Positions 49,709 through 58,047 of a DNA stretch of 64,000 bases are shown one piece after another. Numbering within the stretch: the stretch's first letter is position 1; every line of letters starts with the position of its first letter. The position numbers and the translations under genes were made by a program. Source of the DNA: an uncultured Bryobacterales bacterium (GTDB lineage: Bacteria; Acidobacteriota; Terriglobia; Bryobacterales; UBA6623); assembly GCA_951813605.1 (NCBI GenBank), contig OX638379.1, positions 5,158,062-5,222,061 on the forward strand. The letters run 5' to 3'. Below the pieces are notes generated by a model. That model did not search any database. It saw nothing but the letters and a program-made list of their open reading frames with translations, and was not told the origin of the DNA.

Positions 49709-50920
49709 ATGTCGCGCTCGGTTTTGGCTTTGGAGGGCGGGGATGCGCTTCGTCAGGCCCCCTACCCTGCTTGGCCCGCGCTGGGACCGGGAGACTTGGA
49801 TCGAGTCAAAGCCGTTCTCGACAGCTCCGTATGGGGGGGGAGCAATCAGGCTGTGGAGGCATTTGAGGGCCTCTTCGCCCACTTTCACGACGCGAGTTTC
49901 GGTATCGCCGTCTCGAGCGGCACGATGGCTCTGGAACTGGCGATGCACGCAGCAGGAATCGGCCCCGGGGACGAGGTGATCGTGCCCGCTCACAGTTTCG
50001 TCGCCACGGCGACCGCCGTCAGTCGGGCTGGGGCGGTGCCGGTATTCGTCGATATCGAGCGGGACACGTTCAACATCGACTCCTTGCGGGTCGCCGAGGC
50101 GGTCTCAGAACGGACGAAGGCACTGGTCCCGGTCCATTTCGGAGGTGTCATGGCGGACATGGACCGGCTCGCCCTCGTCGCCAAGGACCGCGATTTCGCG
50201 CTGATCGAGGACGCTGCTCACGCTCACGGGGCGGAATGGTTCGGCACTCGGGCCGGGGGCTTGGGTGAAATCGGCGTCTTCAGCTTCCAAGACTCCAAGG
50301 CCATGACTGCCGGTGAGGGCGGCATCTTCATTACGAGCGACGAAAACTTGGCAGCCAGGGCGCGCTCCATTGCCAATGCCGGGAGGCTCGAGGGGCAGGG
50401 TTGGTTCAAGCACTTCGAGCTAGGCACCAACCTAAGGATGACAGCGCCGCAGGCGGCCTTGCTGCACGGCCAGCTGGAGAGACTTCAGGACCAGATTCGC
50501 CTTCGAGCGGCCAATTTTTCGCGGTTCCAAGAGGGTCTGGAGGAAGTCGACGGTGTCGGGCTCCAGCGAGCGCCGGCCGGTGCTACGGTCCAAACCCGCT
50601 ACATCGTTCCCGGACGCATAGACGAACGTCGGTTCGGGGCGGGCCGAGACCGCTTCGTCGAGGCTGTGCAAGCCGAGGGCGTTCCCGTGCGGCCCTTTTA
50701 CCCGCACACGCTTTACGAAAATCCCTTGTACCGGCTACAGCCGCACCGGGCTCTGCCCTGTCCCGTCGCCGAGCACGCAACGCGAGATTCTTTCTGGCTG
50801 CCAATGAATCTGTTCATGGGGACCGAGGAGGATGCGATGGACGCTGCCCGGGCGATTGCCAAGGTGCATCGGGCATTCAAGCCCCGCAAGTCGCACCGCG
50901 TCAACGGATCGGCGGCATGA
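49709..50920 (+). CDS. DegT/DnrJ/EryC1/StrS family aminotransferase
   Basis: 403 residues. The PLP fold-type I aminotransferase family of sugar aminations is evident: ALGPGDLDRVKAVLDSSVWGG, VSSGTMALELAMHAAGIGPGDEVIVPAHSFVATATAVSRAGAVPVFVDIERDTFNID, ALIEDAAHAHGAEW and FSFQDSKAMTAGEGGIFIT, where Lys of Q-D-S-K is the PLP Schiff base. It probably makes an amino sugar for the envelope, in keeping with the nearby GT9 gene; a cofactor-dependent dehydratase is not nearby. The stop is followed by a 14-bp palindrome (50918-50931, TGACAGGCCTGTCA) in the 12-base gap to the convergent CRTAC1 gene. Confidence 0.94.
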   Translation: MSRSVLALEGGDALRQAPYPAWPALGPGDLDRVKAVLDSSVWGGSNQAVEAFEGLFAHFHDASFGIAVSSGTMALELAMHAAGIGPGDEVIVPAHSFVATATAVSRAGAVPVFVDIERDTFNIDSLRVAEAVSERTKALVPVHFGGVMADMDRLALVAKDRDFALIEDAAHAHGAEWFGTRAGGLGEIGVFSFQDSKAMTAGEGGIFITSDENLAARARSIANAGRLEGQGWFKHFELGTNLRMTAPQAALLHGQLERLQDQIRLRAANFSRFQEGLEEVDGVGLQRAPAGATVQTRYIVPGRIDERRFGAGRDRFVEAVQAEGVPVRPFYPHTLYENPLYRLQPHRALPCPVAEHATRDSFWLPMNLFMGTEEDAMDAARAIAKVHRAFKPRKSHRVNGSAA

Positions 50921-50932
50921 CAGGCCTGTCAG

Positions 50933-52573
50933 TCAGTCCCCGGTCCTAGGCTCGCGGATCTTGTGAACGAGACGTGACGCGAGCCTGCCCAAGCGCTGGA
51001 TCTTGCCGCTTGGCCAATGGACCTCGACATCGGCCGCATCGCTAGCGCCCAGCCCGAAATGGAGTCTCAGGTCGTGCTGGGAAATGTAGCTGCCGCCCCC
51101 TCGGACTTCGCCGCTCTGGCTCCGTCCCGAGCTTCGGACCAGCACTCGTGCCCCGATCGCGCTCCGGTTCGACTCAGTTCCCTCGAGGTCAAGGAGAATC
51201 CAGTTTTCCCAGGCCTCCCCAGTCTGCGCGAGCAAGGCCGGACGTTCGTTCTGGCTGTTGATCAGCGCCTCGAGCCTCCCGTCGTTGTCGATGTCGGCTA
51301 AGGCCAGGCCCCGCGCGGCTCGGCGCTCTGCCAGTCCCGGCCCGGATGTCAGCGAGATGTCCACGAATCGCTTCCCTCCGAGGTTGCGGTAGAGGACGGG
51401 CCTCTCGCGGTAGTTCAGGTCGCTGTCTGCCAGGTTCTCCACTTCCGGGAAGACGTGGCCGTTGACTAGCAGAACGTCGCGCCAGCCGTCATTGTCGGCG
51501 TCGAGGAAGGCGCATCCCCACCCCACGAAGCGCGTGTTGACCCCCAGCCCGTACCGCACCGTCGCGTCGTCGTAGTCGCCGTTCCCGCGATTGGCGTACA
51601 AGGTTGAGCGCTCGTCGGAAAAATTAGTGCGGAACAAGTCGTCCCTGCCATCGCCGTCGAAATCGCCAGCGGCGACGCCCATGCCGGAAAGTGCCTCGCC
51701 GTGCTCGTCAAAGGCCACCCCGCGCAGAACCGCTTCGTCGCGGAAGGTGCCGTCGCCCTGGTTCACGTAAAGGATGGAAGGGGTGCGGTCGCAGGCTACG
51801 TAGATATCCGTCCAGCCGTCGGCGTTATAATCGCCGGTCACCGCCCCGAGCGAGTAATTCCGTCGCGGCAAGCCGATTCCGCTGGCCAGCGACACATCCT
51901 TGAACTCACCGCGACCTTCGTTTCGCAGCAGCTCGTTCCGAGCGAATGGAAGGCCCCTGGGGCCGCACGCCACAGGAATGTTGCGGTAGAAGCAGTAGGG
52001 GTTCTCGCCAGGTTCGGGGGTCGTTTCGAAGTCGAATCGCAGATAGTTCGAGATAAAGAGGTCGAGGTCGCCGTCGTTGTCGTGGTCGACAAAGGCACAG
52101 CCGGTGCTGTAGCTGCCGCTGTCGGGCACTGGCACGGCCTCGAATTGCAGGCCCGATTTATTCTCGTAGAGCCTGTTCGTGCCCCAGTACGTGACGAAGA
52201 GGTCGGTGAAGCCATCGTTGTTGAAGTCGCCCGCGCAGACTCCTTGCCCCCAGCCATCGCTTTGCAGGCGCAGACGCTCGGTCGCGTCCTCGAAACGCCT
52301 CGCCCCCAGATTCTGGTAGAGGCGGTTCGTGCCGCCCGGCCCGGAAACCGCGAAGGCGTCCTGAAGGCCGTCGGCGTTGAAATCGAGAAATGCCGCGCCG
52401 CTACCGGTCGTCTCGAGAATCCATTTCTTGGCTTGGTCGCCGCCGTTCGGCAAGACATGCGTGAGCCCTGCGTCCTCGGCGATGTCGACATAGCGAATTG
52501 ACGAGCCTGCCGCAATTCCGGCACTGGAGATCGCTGCCGCCATTGCGGCGAGTCGAAAGCGGATTGGTATCAC
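50933..52573 (-). CDS. CRTAC1 family protein (seven-bladed FG-GAP propeller with ASPIC/UnbV)
   Basis: 546 residues with a signal peptide (RLAAMAAAISSAGIAAG). Seven D-x-D-x-D-G loops: DFNADGLQD, DFNNDGFTD, DHDNDGDLD, DYNADGWTD, DFDGDGRDD, DADNDGWRD and DIDNDGRLE. The ASPIC/UnbV tail reads ENWILLDLEGTESNRSAIGARVLVRSSG, RGGGSYISQHDLRLHFGLG and EVHWPSGK. It is the last gene of a four-gene operon; its ATG overlaps the stop of the TPR gene by four bases. Family members sit at the outer membrane or are secreted, but no bacterial function has been shown. Confidence 0.93.
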   Translation of the reverse strand: MIPIRFRLAAMAAAISSAGIAAGSSIRYVDIAEDAGLTHVLPNGGDQAKKWILETTGSGAAFLDFNADGLQDAFAVSGPGGTNRLYQNLGARRFEDATERLRLQSDGWGQGVCAGDFNNDGFTDLFVTYWGTNRLYENKSGLQFEAVPVPDSGSYSTGCAFVDHDNDGDLDLFISNYLRFDFETTPEPGENPYCFYRNIPVACGPRGLPFARNELLRNEGRGEFKDVSLASGIGLPRRNYSLGAVTGDYNADGWTDIYVACDRTPSILYVNQGDGTFRDEAVLRGVAFDEHGEALSGMGVAAGDFDGDGRDDLFRTNFSDERSTLYANRGNGDYDDATVRYGLGVNTRFVGWGCAFLDADNDGWRDVLLVNGHVFPEVENLADSDLNYRERPVLYRNLGGKRFVDISLTSGPGLAERRAARGLALADIDNDGRLEALINSQNERPALLAQTGEAWENWILLDLEGTESNRSAIGARVLVRSSGRSQSGEVRGGGSYISQHDLRLHFGLGASDAADVEVHWPSGKIQRLGRLASRLVHKIREPRTGD

Positions 52574-53598
52574 GGGGCCTCGCCGATTCGGCGCAAGAAT
52601 TCGCTGAACTCGCCTTCATCGGTAGACTGCAGCCGCTCCAGCGCCCGTTGCAGGCGCTCGGCGTCGGCGCGCCGCCCCGCGTTGCGGTAGGCCAGCATCA
52701 GGCTGTAGTGGGCGGGCTCGCTCTGGGGGTGCAATTCCAAGGCCCGCTCCAGGAGATCGATCGCTTCGTCGAACTGCTCCGACGTTGCGCGCAGCTTGCC
52801 GAGCGCTATCAGAGCCTCTGGAAACGCACCGTCCAGGTCCACGGCCCGTTCGAAATGCCGGGCGGCTTCGGACGGTCGGCCCAGCACCTGATGGATCTGG
52901 CCAATCTGGAATTCGGCGACAGCGTCGTTCGGGTTTAGCCGCAGCTCGGCTCGGAACTCGGCAAGCGCTCCCTCCAGCGCCTGCGGTTCATGCGACCGCA
53001 TCAGCAGCGCTCGTCCCAAGCGGTAGTGCAAGTTGATCGTGGCGGGAGCCTTTTCGATCGCCTTGCGATATTCGTGCACGGCGTCGTCGTAGCGGCCTTG
53101 GATCTCGAAGATCTCCGCAGAGAGCTGGTTGACGCGAAACGAGGCGGGCGCCGCGGCAAACATCGCGGCCACTGCATCGTTCCAGCCCTTGAGGTGCAAG
53201 CGGGCGGTCTCGTAAAGGATTTCGGGGTCGGCCGGATCCCCTGATCGGAGGTTGGCCAAGGTGTTCAGTGCGGTGTCGAATTGCTGGCCGGCAATAGCGC
53301 ACCGCGCCGCCGCGAGCCCGGCCAGCTTGGCCGTCGACGCGTCGCCCTCGGCAGCCGCAGCGAGTTTCGGGAGTACGTCGGCACAGCCGCCGAGAGAAGC
53401 CTCTACTATCGCCGCGAGCGCTCCGGCACGCGGGTCAGCCGATTCCGCGAATCGCTTCTTGGCCATCAGGTAGTCGCCGGATTCGACCAGACGCAGGCCG
53501 TCTTCGAACGGCACGTCCGCCCGGGCAGTGCTTGCTCCCATGGCAAGCGCTGCGGCAATCGCCAGCGAGGCAGGGCCATGCCCTCTAGTGGCCGGCAT
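52570..53598 (-). CDS. Exported TPR protein of the CRTAC1 operon
   Basis: 342 residues with a signal peptide (LAIAAALAMGASTARA). The protein is tetratricopeptide repeats, clearest at the C-terminus: INLHYRLGRALLMRSHEPQALEGALAEFRAELRLNPNDAVAEFQIGQIHQVLGRPSEAARHFERAVDLDGAFPEALIALGKLRATSEQFDEAIDLLERALELHPQSEPAHYSLM is broken into pieces such as VAEFQIGQIHQVLGRPSEAA and AHYSLMLAYRNAGRRADAER. No enzymatic motif is visible. It overlaps the 98-aa gene by 14 bases and the CRTAC1 gene by four, so translation of all three is linked. Confidence 0.88.
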   Translation of the reverse strand: MPATRGHGPASLAIAAALAMGASTARADVPFEDGLRLVESGDYLMAKKRFAESADPRAGALAAIVEASLGGCADVLPKLAAAAEGDASTAKLAGLAAARCAIAGQQFDTALNTLANLRSGDPADPEILYETARLHLKGWNDAVAAMFAAAPASFRVNQLSAEIFEIQGRYDDAVHEYRKAIEKAPATINLHYRLGRALLMRSHEPQALEGALAEFRAELRLNPNDAVAEFQIGQIHQVLGRPSEAARHFERAVDLDGAFPEALIALGKLRATSEQFDEAIDLLERALELHPQSEPAHYSLMLAYRNAGRRADAERLQRALERLQSTDEGEFSEFLRRIGEAP

Positions 53599-53881
53599 CG
53601 TCCATCATCAGGTCTAGTTCGCCGAACCGGTGGCGCCGCCGATCCTCCAAGTAGCGGAATGCCAGCATGGGCGGGTCTCCGGGCGCCAAGCGCGATTGCG
53701 GTTGCAATCGCTCGGACGAAGACACCCCGAGGGTGTCCAGCCGTCCGGAACGCTCGATTCTCGCGAGAATTGCCGACTCGGCCTGCCGGTCTCCCGCCGC
53801 CCGCGGTACCGCGCAAACAGCGAGCGCCATGGCTAACAGCCACCTCATCATCCGTGTCCGGCTTGCCGCTTCCGGCTTCAT
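53585..53881 (-). CDS. Small exported hypothetical protein
   Basis: 98 residues with a signal peptide (MRWLLAMALAVCAVPRAAGD, after an 11-residue n-region; Cys at 23 is within it). The mature part has no recognised fold: LERIxxSGR-type charged helix (ILARIERSGRLDTLGVS) and a conserved-looking end (LAFRYLEDRRRHRFGELDLMMDDAGH). The ATG directly follows the stop of the 463-aa gene (TGAATG), and its end overlaps the TPR gene by 14 bases, which strongly supports it as real. It is too short to have many alternatives; its role is tied to the operon. I do not recognise a family. Confidence 0.75.
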   Translation of the reverse strand: MKPEAASRTRMMRWLLAMALAVCAVPRAAGDRQAESAILARIERSGRLDTLGVSSSERLQPQSRLAPGDPPMLAFRYLEDRRRHRFGELDLMMDDAGH

Positions 53882-55273
53882 TCAGAGTAGCGCGGGACCG
53901 GCGGCGATCTTCGCTTCGGGGCTCGGATTCCCGGGTTCCAGCCCTAGCCAGTGCGCGCAGGATAGGAAGACCTCCTCGAGCCGCTGCGGGCCATCGACTG
54001 CAAAGAGAGGGAAATCGGGAGGAGCGACCGCGAACAGTGCGTCCATCCCGATTCCAATGAAGAGGTATGCCGTGTTGCGTCTGTACTCGGCGTACTTTTC
54101 GCACTCCTGCCAGATGTATTGATAGAACACCTCGAGATCGACGTAGGTACCGAGCATGTCGGCTTGGGTCGGGATGGGGCTTGTCTCTTCTTGGTCCGAG
54201 TAGATCAGCAGGCTGCTGAACGGTTTGACCTTGTTGCGGATCCCGAACGAGGCCAGCAGCACGGAAGGCCGGGCACGGCGGATCGCTTGGAGTGCCGTCC
54301 ATTCCACGAAGGTGTTGTTGATGAGAAGCGTGCCGTTGCCGTTCAGCAACACGGATTGGAGGAAGTCTTGCATCACGGGGTCGCGTCCGGCGGCCCGGCG
54401 CAAAGCCCCGGGGCTCATCTTCTGCAGGCGCTCGCCTAGCTGGCGCGGCCCCGGGATCTTCTCTTGCGTGACGAGCTCGTTGACCTCTTTCATGAGCATC
54501 CGCCGCAGGTCTGCCAGGCGCGCGTAGCTCAAGCCGACCCAGCCTTCGAAGGACTGCGCCAGCCGCAGAATCGGATCGGCGGCCTCGACAACCCAGGCGT
54601 CGGACGGATTTCGCCCGCGCTGCCGGGCGTAAAGGTCGAAGACGCTCGGGGCTTGATTCGCGCGCGGCGCCCCGCAGAGCAGCCGTGCCAAGTAGTCCGA
54701 GAGCTTGGCATCATCGGCCAGCTCCAGCGGCACTAGACGGCCCCTGTCGCGGATGCGAGTCCACATTCGGTCGGGTCCTATGGGCAGTTCCGCCGGCGAA
54801 ACGACCGTCACCAGCCTGGGGTTGCCCGACCTTGCGACTTCCGCGTCCAGAATCGGGTCGATCTTGTAGAAGACACCCGCGATCGCGGCCCTCCACTCCG
54901 CGAGATGTCGGCTGCGCTGCAAGAAGTCCACGTGCTCGAGAGTGAACTTGCGCGTCTTCCAGATCCCCCCGCCGATGTCCATCTTCCGCTCGACGTCGCG
55001 AAGCGGGACGAAGAGTTTCCTGACCGCATCGGCCGAGGACCGGTCCAGCAGCCCGAAGAGCCGCTCGAAATACTCGTGCTCCGCGGGAAAGAGCTTCTTC
55101 CAGTCGCTGATCCGATCGAGCGAGTATACGGAGAAGGTCGCGGGCAGTCGTTCAAAGAGGCCGTTCTCGACCAGCCGCCGGATCGTCGGGCTGTAGTCTT
55201 GCATGAACCACGGGCCTAAGGGGCCCAGCCGCGGGCCGGGCCGGGAGCCCGTCACCGCGGCATCCTCACTCAT
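53882..55273 (-). CDS. Uncharacterised 463-aa protein, first gene of the CRTAC1 operon
   Basis: 463 residues with no signal peptide, mixed alpha/beta, likely cytoplasmic. Noticeable stretches: LGPWFMQDYSPTIRRLVENGLFERLP, HEYFERLFGLLDR, RKMDIGGGIWKTRKFTLEHVDFLQRSRHLAEWRAAIAGVFYKIDP, LLINNTFVEWTALQAIRRARPSVLLASFGIRNKVKPFSSLLIYSDQEETSPIPTQ and FIGIGMDALFAVAPPDFPLFAVDGP. I know no family that matches, and no nucleotide- or metal-binding motif stands out. The TGAATG junction with the next gene and the same direction as the TPR and CRTAC1 genes place it as the leader of a coupled unit. The sequence is well mixed and ungapped, so it is a genuine protein. Confidence 0.8.
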   Translation of the reverse strand: MSEDAAVTGSRPGPRLGPLGPWFMQDYSPTIRRLVENGLFERLPATFSVYSLDRISDWKKLFPAEHEYFERLFGLLDRSSADAVRKLFVPLRDVERKMDIGGGIWKTRKFTLEHVDFLQRSRHLAEWRAAIAGVFYKIDPILDAEVARSGNPRLVTVVSPAELPIGPDRMWTRIRDRGRLVPLELADDAKLSDYLARLLCGAPRANQAPSVFDLYARQRGRNPSDAWVVEAADPILRLAQSFEGWVGLSYARLADLRRMLMKEVNELVTQEKIPGPRQLGERLQKMSPGALRRAAGRDPVMQDFLQSVLLNGNGTLLINNTFVEWTALQAIRRARPSVLLASFGIRNKVKPFSSLLIYSDQEETSPIPTQADMLGTYVDLEVFYQYIWQECEKYAEYRRNTAYLFIGIGMDALFAVAPPDFPLFAVDGPQRLEEVFLSCAHWLGLEPGNPSPEAKIAAGPALL

Positions 55274-55387
55274 CCTACAGTCCAGAACGCGGCTGCCAAG
55301 AGCTTCCGGTAGCGACTGCCGACGGCCGCCGCCCGGTGATGCGGCAGCAACCCCGCGCTTCGGAGAGTGAGTGCAAGCGTTGCGACA

Positions 55388-55705
55388 ATGAACGCAACCA
55401 TGGTCCGTGTTATCGCGTCCATCCGCGTCAAGCGCGGCGCGCTCGGGGAATATGTCGCGCTGTTCAAGGAAAACGTGCCCAAGGTCCTCGCCGAGGAAGG
55501 CTGTATCGAGTACTCCCCGTGCTTAGATGCCGATACGGGCTGGAAGAACCAGGCGCTAGACGCTTGTCGGATGACAGTTGTCGAGAAGTGGGCGAGCATG
55601 GATGCATTGCAGGCCCACGCACGAGCGCCTCACATGGCTGCGTTCCGCAAGAGGGCGGGCCACTTGGTCGGCGGTATAGAGCTGCAGGTCGTTGCCGACG
55701 TCTGA
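55388..55705 (+). CDS. ABM-fold monooxygenase (putative quinol monooxygenase)
   Basis: About 105 residues from an ATG at 55388; a further ATG four codons on is also possible. The antibiotic-biosynthesis-monooxygenase fold is seen: VRVIASIRVKRGALGEYVALFKENVPKVLAEEGCIEYSPC, CRMTVVEKWASMDALQAHARAPHMAAFRK and a final GIELQVVAD strand. The pattern of a beta strand, a helix with E-x-x-x-C-I-x-Y and a E-K-W-x-S-x-x-A-L-x-x-H block is diagnostic. Members oxidise quinols or act as heme-degrading or stress proteins without cofactor. It lies alone on the plus strand between two minus-strand genes. Confidence 0.9.
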   Translation: MNATMVRVIASIRVKRGALGEYVALFKENVPKVLAEEGCIEYSPCLDADTGWKNQALDACRMTVVEKWASMDALQAHARAPHMAAFRKRAGHLVGGIELQVVADV

Positions 55706-55725
55706 TCGCGCCGCGGTCTGCGCCG

Positions 55726-56406
55726 TTAAGCCGCTTCCTGGATCAGGTTCCGGTGGCGCGACTGCTCCTTGATGCCGCGGAAAAGCCATGCACTGACGTA
55801 CATCACGGGCGTGTCAGCGGCAGCAACCACCAGCTTGTAAACGTAGCTGGCTAGGATGACGGCCCCGATCTCGGGCCAGTCCCAGACGCCGTAGAACAGG
55901 ATGACCACCACGGCAATCGTGTCGATGAGCTGGCTCAGCATCGTCGATGCATTGTTGCGGAGCCAGAGATGGCGGCCGTTCGTGAGCTTTCGCCAGAAAT
56001 GGTAGAGGCGGACGTCGACGAGCTGGGCTATCAGGTAGGCGACCATGCTGGCGAAGATGGCCCTGGTGCTCTGCCCGAAGACGGCAACGTAGTGGACTTG
56101 GATTGATTCGTCTTGCAGGTGCGAGACAGGCAGCGCTTTTCCCAGCAGCAGCAGCGCCAGCATGTATACCGAGACGAGGAAGCCCACCATCACGATCGCG
56201 TTGGCGCGTTTCTTGCCGTACAGCTCGCTGATCAGGTCGGTGCAGAGGAACGTGACCGGGTACGGCAGAACGCCAGCGCTGATCGTGGCGAGCCCGAAGA
56301 GAGGCAGCTGAATGTCCACGAACTTGAACACCATTGCATTCGCTAGAACCAAGCTGGCCAGAAAAAAGCCAGAAAGGAGCAAGAACACGAAATCGTACCT
56401 GCGCAT
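55726..56406 (-). CDS. yhhQ: Queuosine precursor transporter (YhhQ/VUT family)
   Basis: 226 residues with about six hydrophobic helices (FVFLLLSGFFLASLVLANAMVFKF, LFGLATISAGVLPYPVTFLCTDLISELYG, AIVMVGFLVSVYMLALLLLGK, AIFASMVAYLIAQLVDVRLYHFWR, MLSQLIDTIAVVVILFYGVW). The VLPYPVTFLCTDLISELYGKKRA and SMVAYLIAQLVDVRLYHFW motifs identify the VUT/YhhQ family, which imports queuine or preQ0/preQ1 precursors for tRNA queuosine modification. Length matches the family. It is convergent with the ABM gene (20 bases) and divergent from the DUF1501 gene (35 bases). Confidence 0.93.
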   Translation of the reverse strand: MRRYDFVFLLLSGFFLASLVLANAMVFKFVDIQLPLFGLATISAGVLPYPVTFLCTDLISELYGKKRANAIVMVGFLVSVYMLALLLLGKALPVSHLQDESIQVHYVAVFGQSTRAIFASMVAYLIAQLVDVRLYHFWRKLTNGRHLWLRNNASTMLSQLIDTIAVVVILFYGVWDWPEIGAVILASYVYKLVVAAADTPVMYVSAWLFRGIKEQSRHRNLIQEAA

Positions 56407-56441
56407 CGCGTTGCCTATGACGCTACCATCTAAGTGCCACT

Positions 56442-57806
56442 ATGCCTGCAGCCAGGCCGAATCGACGCCAGATAATCCGCTCGCTGGCCGGCGGCGGCTT
56501 GCTCTTGCCCGGCCTGCTGTCGGAAATGATGGCTTCCACGCAGGAAGACCCGCTGGCGGCGAAGTCTCCGCATTACCCCGCCAAGGCCAAGCACGTGATC
56601 TTCCTGTTCATGACTGGCGGCGTGTCGCACGTCGACACGTTCGACCCAAAGCCGCTCCTGCGCGAGAACCACGACAAGCCTCACAGCAAGAATCGCGTCT
56701 ACAAAGGGACCGACTGGGAGTTTCGTGCGTACGGAAAGAGCGGGACCGAGGTAAGCGACCTCTTCCCCGAGATCGGGAAGGTCATTGACGAAATCGCGGT
56801 CGTGCGCTCGATGAAGAACATCAACGGCGACCACTTTGGCGCTACGCTGGGCATCCATACTGGATCCGCGACGTTCAACCGGCCCAGCATTGGGTCGTGG
56901 GTCAGCTACGGCCTAGGCACGATTAACACGAACCTGCCGTCCTTTGTCGTCATCGCGCCTGAGATTCCCTACGCCGGCGGGCAGGTATGGGGCTCGGACT
57001 TCCTCCCGGTCCTGCATCAGGGGACGCGCATCGTTCCGGGCGACGAGCCCATCGCGCACATGAGCCGGCGGATCTCGTCCGGCCAGCAGCGCACCGAACT
57101 TGACATGCTCGAGTACTTCAATCGCCAGCACCTCCGCGGGCGCGAGCGCGACAGCAACCTCTCCGCCCGCATCAAGTCATTCGAGACCGCATTCGGCATG
57201 CAGGCCGAGGCCCCGGATGCGTTCGATCTCTCGGGCGAGTCGGACGCGACCTTGAAGATGTACGGCTTGGAGAGGGGAAGCACCGAAGGCTTCGCTTGGC
57301 AGTGCATGGTGGCGCGTCGGCTCGTCGAGCGCGGCGTGCGCTTCGTCGAGCTTATCGACGGCGGCACGATGCTGGACAAGAACTGGGACTCGCACGCCAA
57401 GATGGCGAACTACAACCGCATGGCACGGAACGTCGACAAGCCGATCGGCGCGCTAATCAGCGACCTGAAGTCGAGGGGGATGCTCGACGAGACGATCGTC
57501 GTTTGGACCACCGAGTTCGGCCGGACGCCGACCTGTCCTTCGCCCGGGGCCGAAGGACGCGGACACCACGCCAAAGTGTATAGCTCGTGGCTGGCCGGAG
57601 GCGGCATCAAGGGCGGCGTGGTCTACGGGGCGAGTGACGAGATGGGCTTCGACGTCGCGGAGGATCCCGTCACGGTGCATGATTTCCAAGCGACAATCCT
57701 CGACCGGCTGGGCATGGACCACGAGCGGCTGACGTACCGCCACGCGGGTCGCGACTTCCGGCTCACTGACGTGCACGGGCGGGTAGTGAAGGAACTCTTG
57801 GCGTAG
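56442..57806 (+). CDS. DUF1501 family protein (Tat-type leader)
   Basis: 454 residues. The leader is twin-arginine-like (RPNRRQIIRSLAGGGLLLPGLL). Family landmarks: HVIFLFMTGGVSHVDTFDPKP, WEFRAYGKSGTEVSDLFPEIG, RSMKNINGDHFGATLGIHTGS, YGLGTINTNLPSFVVIAPE, RRLVERGVRFVELIDGG, VVWTTEFGRTPTCPSPGAEGRGHHAKVYSSWLAGGGIKGGVVYG, and HDFQATILDRLGMDH. Compared with the two other copies in the window it has TTEFG instead of GGEFG in the core. It is not paired with a PSD1 cytochrome gene here; the next gene is a TonB receptor with its own promoter. Confidence 0.94.
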   Translation: MPAARPNRRQIIRSLAGGGLLLPGLLSEMMASTQEDPLAAKSPHYPAKAKHVIFLFMTGGVSHVDTFDPKPLLRENHDKPHSKNRVYKGTDWEFRAYGKSGTEVSDLFPEIGKVIDEIAVVRSMKNINGDHFGATLGIHTGSATFNRPSIGSWVSYGLGTINTNLPSFVVIAPEIPYAGGQVWGSDFLPVLHQGTRIVPGDEPIAHMSRRISSGQQRTELDMLEYFNRQHLRGRERDSNLSARIKSFETAFGMQAEAPDAFDLSGESDATLKMYGLERGSTEGFAWQCMVARRLVERGVRFVELIDGGTMLDKNWDSHAKMANYNRMARNVDKPIGALISDLKSRGMLDETIVVWTTEFGRTPTCPSPGAEGRGHHAKVYSSWLAGGGIKGGVVYGASDEMGFDVAEDPVTVHDFQATILDRLGMDHERLTYRHAGRDFRLTDVHGRVVKELLA

Positions 57807-57950
57807 CCGCGAAAGGGGAGTCAAGATCTCCCGGGCATTCAGGCGGATTCCCTGAGAGTCGGATCGGATTCACGTTCTTGGCTTGAGCAGTCAGTGCGGC
57901 GCTGTCCTATCGGAGCTGTGCGGCCTGGGGCCCCCTAGTCGGTTTCCGTG

Positions 57951-57956
57951 TATAAT
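57951..57956 (+). promoter_or_regulatory. Probable -10 box of the TonB receptor gene
   Basis: A perfect TATAAT, with TG just before it (GTGTATAAT), lies 92 bases ahead of the receptor start. The -35 region is weak. It implies a leader transcript of about 80 bases containing a small hairpin followed by T6 (AGTC-TTGAG-GACTTTTTT near 57979-57992) and then a good ribosome-binding site (AGAGGAGTGA). Confidence 0.55.
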
Positions 57957-58047
57957 CACATCGGTGGGATTAGCTAGTCTTGAGGACTTTTTTACCCGCT
58001 TAGAGCAAAACGGGGCATCTAAGGCCCTCCAGAGGAGTGAACTATCC

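Noticed and set aside
50918-50931. The palindrome TGACAGGCCTGTCA as an operator
   Set aside because: It includes a stop codon, lies between convergent genes and has no promoter nearby; chance or a weak terminator is more likely.
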